From Verrucomicrobia bacterium UBA1211 (GTDB lineage Bacteria > Verrucomicrobiota > Kiritimatiellia > RFP12 > UBA1067): 14,602 nucleotides of DNA. The notes beneath the pieces are model-generated. The model ran no database searches. It was not told where the DNA came from and worked only from the letters and a program-made list of their open reading frames with translations. Position 1 is the stretch's first letter. Every line of letters begins with the position of its first letter. The DNA lies in contig DBXN01000179.1 in the NCBI GenBank assembly GCA_002309585.1, forward strand, positions 1 to 14,602. The letters are read 5' to 3'. This document shows positions 11,973 through 14,602 of the stretch, piece by piece. The translations under genes were made by a program, and so were the position numbers.

Positions 11973-13031
11973 TTACGCGGCGGGCTGCGCCAGAAACCGG
12001 TTTCGGCGGATCAGGTAGGCGAGCAGGTAGGGGAGGTAGACCACCAGGCCGATATAGGGCACGCAGGCGAAACAAAGCGCCGCCAAAAAGGCCAGCAGCT
12101 TGAAGTAGGCGAAGCCGAGCCGGAGCAGGCATCCGGAGGCGCCGCGCTGTTGCCGGGCCAAAACGCCGGAGACCAGTATCCCGTTACCCATGACGAAAAA
12201 CACGAACCCGACCGCCGTCACGAGCGGGAAGGGAAGCATCTGCCAGATCACTGCGATCACCAGCAGAATCAGCAGCCGCCGGTCGAGAACCGCGACGATC
12301 TCGCGTCGCGACAATCCCTCCATCCACCGCCGTCCCAACCAACGCGGGAGCCGGTCTTGCTCCTCCAGCCGTTTGAAGAGACCGGCGGTCAGCCAGACGC
12401 CGAGCGCGCCGAGCAGCAGAAGGATCCCGGCGAGAATCGGTAGAATCAGCAATAGGACAAAGAGCGCCGCGACGGTCACCTCCTCGGCGATCGGCGCCAA
12501 CGCCAAATCCCCGTCCGGATCGATCAGCTCCAACGCCCCGACCGCCAGCCGGCGGAACCGGTAGAACCCCCAGGTGACGAGTGCGCAGAGCGGGACGAGC
12601 GCGTACCGGCCGGCCGGGGCCGCCGCCAGAAAGAGGCCTCCGCCCCCGTATGCCGCCTGCCCCGCCGGTGTCAAGACGCCGTTCAACCCTTCGGCCGCCT
12701 CCGTCGAGAGGAACCCCATCACGACCAACGCGGCGAAGATCGGCTTGAACAACTCATCCAGCCGGGACGACACGATCATTTCCCGCGCTGTCGCGCTCCA
12801 GTTGGCCGCCAGTTCGATCACCGCCAGGATGCCTAGGATGGTCAAGCCCAGTCCCGAGACCATCCAGCCGGGCGCGCGCTCCGCCAGCCGCAGAAACGCC
12901 TCGGGGCAGTGTTGCCACAGGGGAAGGAATCGGGCCAGCGCCGCGAAGGCGAAGAGGGGGGTGAAGTTCCGCAGACTCGAAATCCCGCAGAACGTCAGAA
13001 TCGCCGAAACCGCCGTCATGATCTCCGCCAT
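11973..13031 (-). CDS. Polytopic membrane protein, DUF4126-like N-terminal region
   Basis: A 352-aa integral membrane protein of unknown function with about eight to ten hydrophobic segments. The first about 120 residues (ILTFCGISSLRNFTPLFAF, LGLTILGILAVIELAANW, a charged stretch SSRLDELFKPIFAALVVMGF) resemble DUF4126 proteins in their conserved order of helix, short hairpin and EL-A-W segment. This is a recollection of the family pattern, not a search. A glycine/alanine-rich linker (AAYGGGGLFLAAAPAGRY) leads to a second set of long helices with a basic cytosolic-looking loop (KRLEEQDRLPRWLGRRW). There is no signal peptide and no enzyme motif. The start is secure: AGGAGG (13037-13042) sits 5 nt upstream of the ATG. 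It follows the isomerase gene by 39 bp and precedes the kinase gene by 30 bp, so it probably shares their transcript. A transporter, envelope or sensor-accessory role cannot be separated. Confidence 0.75.
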   Translation of the reverse strand: MAEIMTAVSAILTFCGISSLRNFTPLFAFAALARFLPLWQHCPEAFLRLAERAPGWMVSGLGLTILGILAVIELAANWSATAREMIVSSRLDELFKPIFAALVVMGFLSTEAAEGLNGVLTPAGQAAYGGGGLFLAAAPAGRYALVPLCALVTWGFYRFRRLAVGALELIDPDGDLALAPIAEEVTVAALFVLLLILPILAGILLLLGALGVWLTAGLFKRLEEQDRLPRWLGRRWMEGLSRREIVAVLDRRLLILLVIAVIWQMLPFPLVTAVGFVFFVMGNGILVSGVLARQQRGASGCLLRLGFAYFKLLAFLAALCFACVPYIGLVVYLPYLLAYLIRRNRFLAQPAA

Positions 13032-13070
13032 CGTCTCCTCCTTTTATGCATCCAGAATGTGTCGGTTGGA

Positions 13071-13706
13071 TTAGAACAGTGCCGCCTCCAGTGCCGCACA
13101 GATCGCGTGGTAAACCGGCAGATGAAGTTCCTGGACTTTATACGTCTCGGTTTCCGGTACCTTGATCGCCGCATCTGCGATCTCGGAAAGCCGTCCGCCC
13201 TGCTGCCCGGTAAATGACACCACCCGGATACCCATCGCCTTTGCCACAAGGGCGGCGTTGACGCAGTCGACGCTGTTCCCGCTGGTGGAGAGCGCGATGA
13301 GCGTATCGCCGCTCCGCCCCAACCCAACCACTTGCTGCGCGAAGGCGGTTTCCCATGCCACGTCATTCGCGAAGGCGGTGATGATCCCGCTCATCGAGAC
13401 CAGCGACACCGCCGGCAACGCGCCTTCCAGTCTGGCCGCCAGTTCATCCGGCAGGTGTGCCACCCATTCGCGGTTCAACGGTCGCCGCCGCATGAACGAC
13501 TTCATCAGCTCGCCCACGATGTGTTCGGCATCCGCGGCACTGCCGCCGTTCCCGCACACAAGGGTTTTCCCGCCGTTGCGATAGCAGGAGCAAAGCGTGT
13601 CAAAAGCCGCATGTATTGCGGGTTCGCAAACCTTCAGTTGCGGATATCGTTCGGAAAGCCGGGCGAGGATTTCCGTTGGGTTCGACTCCACCTCCGGGCG
13701 GTTCAT
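13071..13706 (-). CDS. SIS-domain sugar-phosphate isomerase, GmhA (sedoheptulose-7-phosphate isomerase)-like
   Basis: A 211-aa cytosolic SIS-fold protein. Key segments are GGKTLVCGNGGSAADAEHIVGEL (phosphate-binding loop plus His and Glu), SGDTLIALSTSGNSVDCVNA (second phosphosugar loop) and the C-terminal YKVQELHLPVYHAICAALE. The His and Glu of AEHIVGE and the Gln and His of VQELH match the positions of the metal ligands in GmhA, which converts sedoheptulose 7-phosphate to D-glycero-heptose 7-phosphate for LPS core or S-layer glycans. No other heptose-pathway gene is in view, so a different phosphosugar substrate, or a DiaA-like role, remains possible. The ATG at 13706 has GGAGG (13714-13718) 7 nt upstream and overlaps the GH2 stop codon as ATGA; a frame opening at 13835 would give 43 residues lying wholly within the GH2 gene and lacking family similarity. 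Confidence 0.88.
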   Translation of the reverse strand: MNRPEVESNPTEILARLSERYPQLKVCEPAIHAAFDTLCSCYRNGGKTLVCGNGGSAADAEHIVGELMKSFMRRRPLNREWVAHLPDELAARLEGALPAVSLVSMSGIITAFANDVAWETAFAQQVVGLGRSGDTLIALSTSGNSVDCVNAALVAKAMGIRVVSFTGQQGGRLSEIADAAIKVPETETYKVQELHLPVYHAICAALEAALF

Positions 13707-14602
13707 TTTCGTGCCTCCGTCAGCAACGCGGCGATGGTGTGGAAATCGAACGGCGGTTCGCCATACAGGAACCAATTGGCGTGTTTCTCCCCGCCTTGCT
13801 CGTAGTGAATCGACAGCACACCCTGTCCGGTCCATGAGACGCGGTCAATCACCGCCGCCGCGTTGGCAGGCACCTCGTAATTTTTTTCGACCAGCACTTT
13901 TCCGGTGGCGAGGTCGGATACGGTGACTTTGCCTTTCACGGGCTGCAGGGTGTCGTTGACCGCGCTAAGGCGTCCGTCATCGGTAATGCACACGAGTTGA
14001 TTGAACTGCGAGTTGCGGATCACGTGGTAAGCGAGTTTCTTTCCGCCGTAGTAATCAACCACCGCGTCGGAGATCTGCGGCCATCCGTCGCGCACGTTCC
14101 ACCAGATCAGCCCGTTTTTCTTCTTGAATTTGTCGGCCCGAAAGAGTTCGACAAAGGTCTTCATCGCTTCGGCCTGAACGGTTTGCGAGGCGAGGATGAA
14201 TTCATCGAAATCGGTCGGTATCTCTTTGAACATGATCTTGATCTGGTTGGTCATGAGCGCGTTCCGCCGGGAGCCAAAGCCGTCCATCCAGGGGTCGGAG
14301 GCTTTGAACTGCCACTCCTTGTTCCAATGGTAATCCTTCCACGGGTCGCTGCCCGTGACTTCGGTCCAGGGATAGGCGTTCCCTTTGCTCATCATTTTCT
14401 CCAGCGACGCACGGTTCGGGCATCCGTGATATCCCATTTCGCTCGCGAACCAGCACGGGGCGTTGGTGTAGTAGCCGACCTTGTAATAGGCCCGCGCCCC
14501 CCACAGGTGGTCCTCGCTCGGTTTCGCCTTGCCCGCGACAACATCGGGCGAGAAGTAGGGGGAGCTGGGCAGATAGGGCCGGGAGACATCGAATTCCTTG
14601 AT
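13703..14602 (-). CDS. Glycoside hydrolase family 2, beta-mannosidase-like (partial, N-terminus outside window)
   Basis: The C-terminal 299 residues of a GH2 enzyme; the frame is open to the right edge, so the 5' end is missing. It begins in the TIM barrel with RPYLPSSPYFSP, then HLWGARAYYKVGYY and the strand CWFASEMGYHGCP, whose Glu (codon 14438-14440) matches the GH2 beta-mannosidase nucleophile. The barrel end reads NGLIWWNVRDGWPQISDAVVDYYGGKKLAYHVI, characteristic of beta-mannosidases and related exo-acting GH2 enzymes. A C-terminal beta-sandwich of about 110 residues follows. The acid/base Glu and any signal peptide lie upstream, out of view, so cellular location is unknown. The likely role is release of terminal beta-mannose or a related sugar from plant or host glycans; exo-beta-glucosaminidase-type specificity is an alternative. 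Its stop overlaps the start of the isomerase gene by 4 nt (ATGA), so the two are translationally coupled. Confidence 0.88.
   Translation of the reverse strand: MKEFDVSRPYLPSSPYFSPDVVAGKAKPSEDHLWGARAYYKVGYYTNAPCWFASEMGYHGCPNRASLEKMMSKGNAYPWTEVTGSDPWKDYHWNKEWQFKASDPWMDGFGSRRNALMTNQIKIMFKEIPTDFDEFILASQTVQAEAMKTFVELFRADKFKKKNGLIWWNVRDGWPQISDAVVDYYGGKKLAYHVIRNSQFNQLVCITDDGRLSAVNDTLQPVKGKVTVSDLATGKVLVEKNYEVPANAAAVIDRVSWTGQGVLSIHYEQGGEKHANWFLYGEPPFDFHTIAALLTEARK

Overview
The window is G+C-rich (about 60% by eye) and densely coded. It looks like a chromosomal polysaccharide-use region from a bacterium of the PVC group, most likely Kiritimatiellota or another Verrucomicrobiota relative. That placement is inference. 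It rests on large secreted proteins combining laminin-G-like (LamG) domains with autotransporter-associated beta-strand repeats, a LamG-fused GH32 enzyme, a beta-propeller histidine kinase, and heptamer microsatellites in the one sizeable non-coding gap. No rRNA, tRNA, CRISPR, transposase or phage gene was seen.

Layout. (1) Positions 1-875, minus strand: the N-terminal part of a secreted LamG-like protein running off the left edge. (2) Positions 876-1193: a 318-bp divergent intergenic region with two heptamer repeat arrays and a GGGGACA hairpin. (3) Positions 1194-7858, plus strand: a tight three-gene operon with gaps of 16 and 13 bp. It encodes a 973-aa secreted protein with two LamG domains, an MFS sugar porter, and a secreted GH32 fructan hydrolase. 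(4) Positions 7868-14602, minus strand: six closely packed genes converging on that operon with only 9 bp between the stop codons. In transcription order they are a GH2 beta-mannosidase-like enzyme (5' end outside the window), a GmhA-like SIS isomerase, a polytopic membrane protein resembling DUF4126, a Reg_prop/Y_Y_Y histidine kinase, a NarL-type response regulator, and a lipoprotein RbsB/FrcB-like sugar-binding protein with no ABC transporter genes beside it.

How it may work (inference). The plus-strand operon looks like a small fructan-use locus without TonB/SusCD genes: GH32 releases fructose outside the cytoplasm, the MFS porter imports it, and the LamG protein may bind the polymer. The LamG variant is the same in the large protein (twice) and in the GH32 N-terminus (once), which ties the two secreted proteins together. 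The facing kinase-regulator-binding-protein cluster is a plausible three-component sensor, in which the lipoprotein binds a monosaccharide and signals through the propeller kinase. Comparable pairs elsewhere are ChvE-VirA, LuxP-LuxQ and TorT-TorS.

The most interesting points are the orphan binding protein with its two-component system, the apparently permuted LamG module in GH32, the repeated LamG signature across the operon, and the repeats and hairpins in the non-coding gaps.
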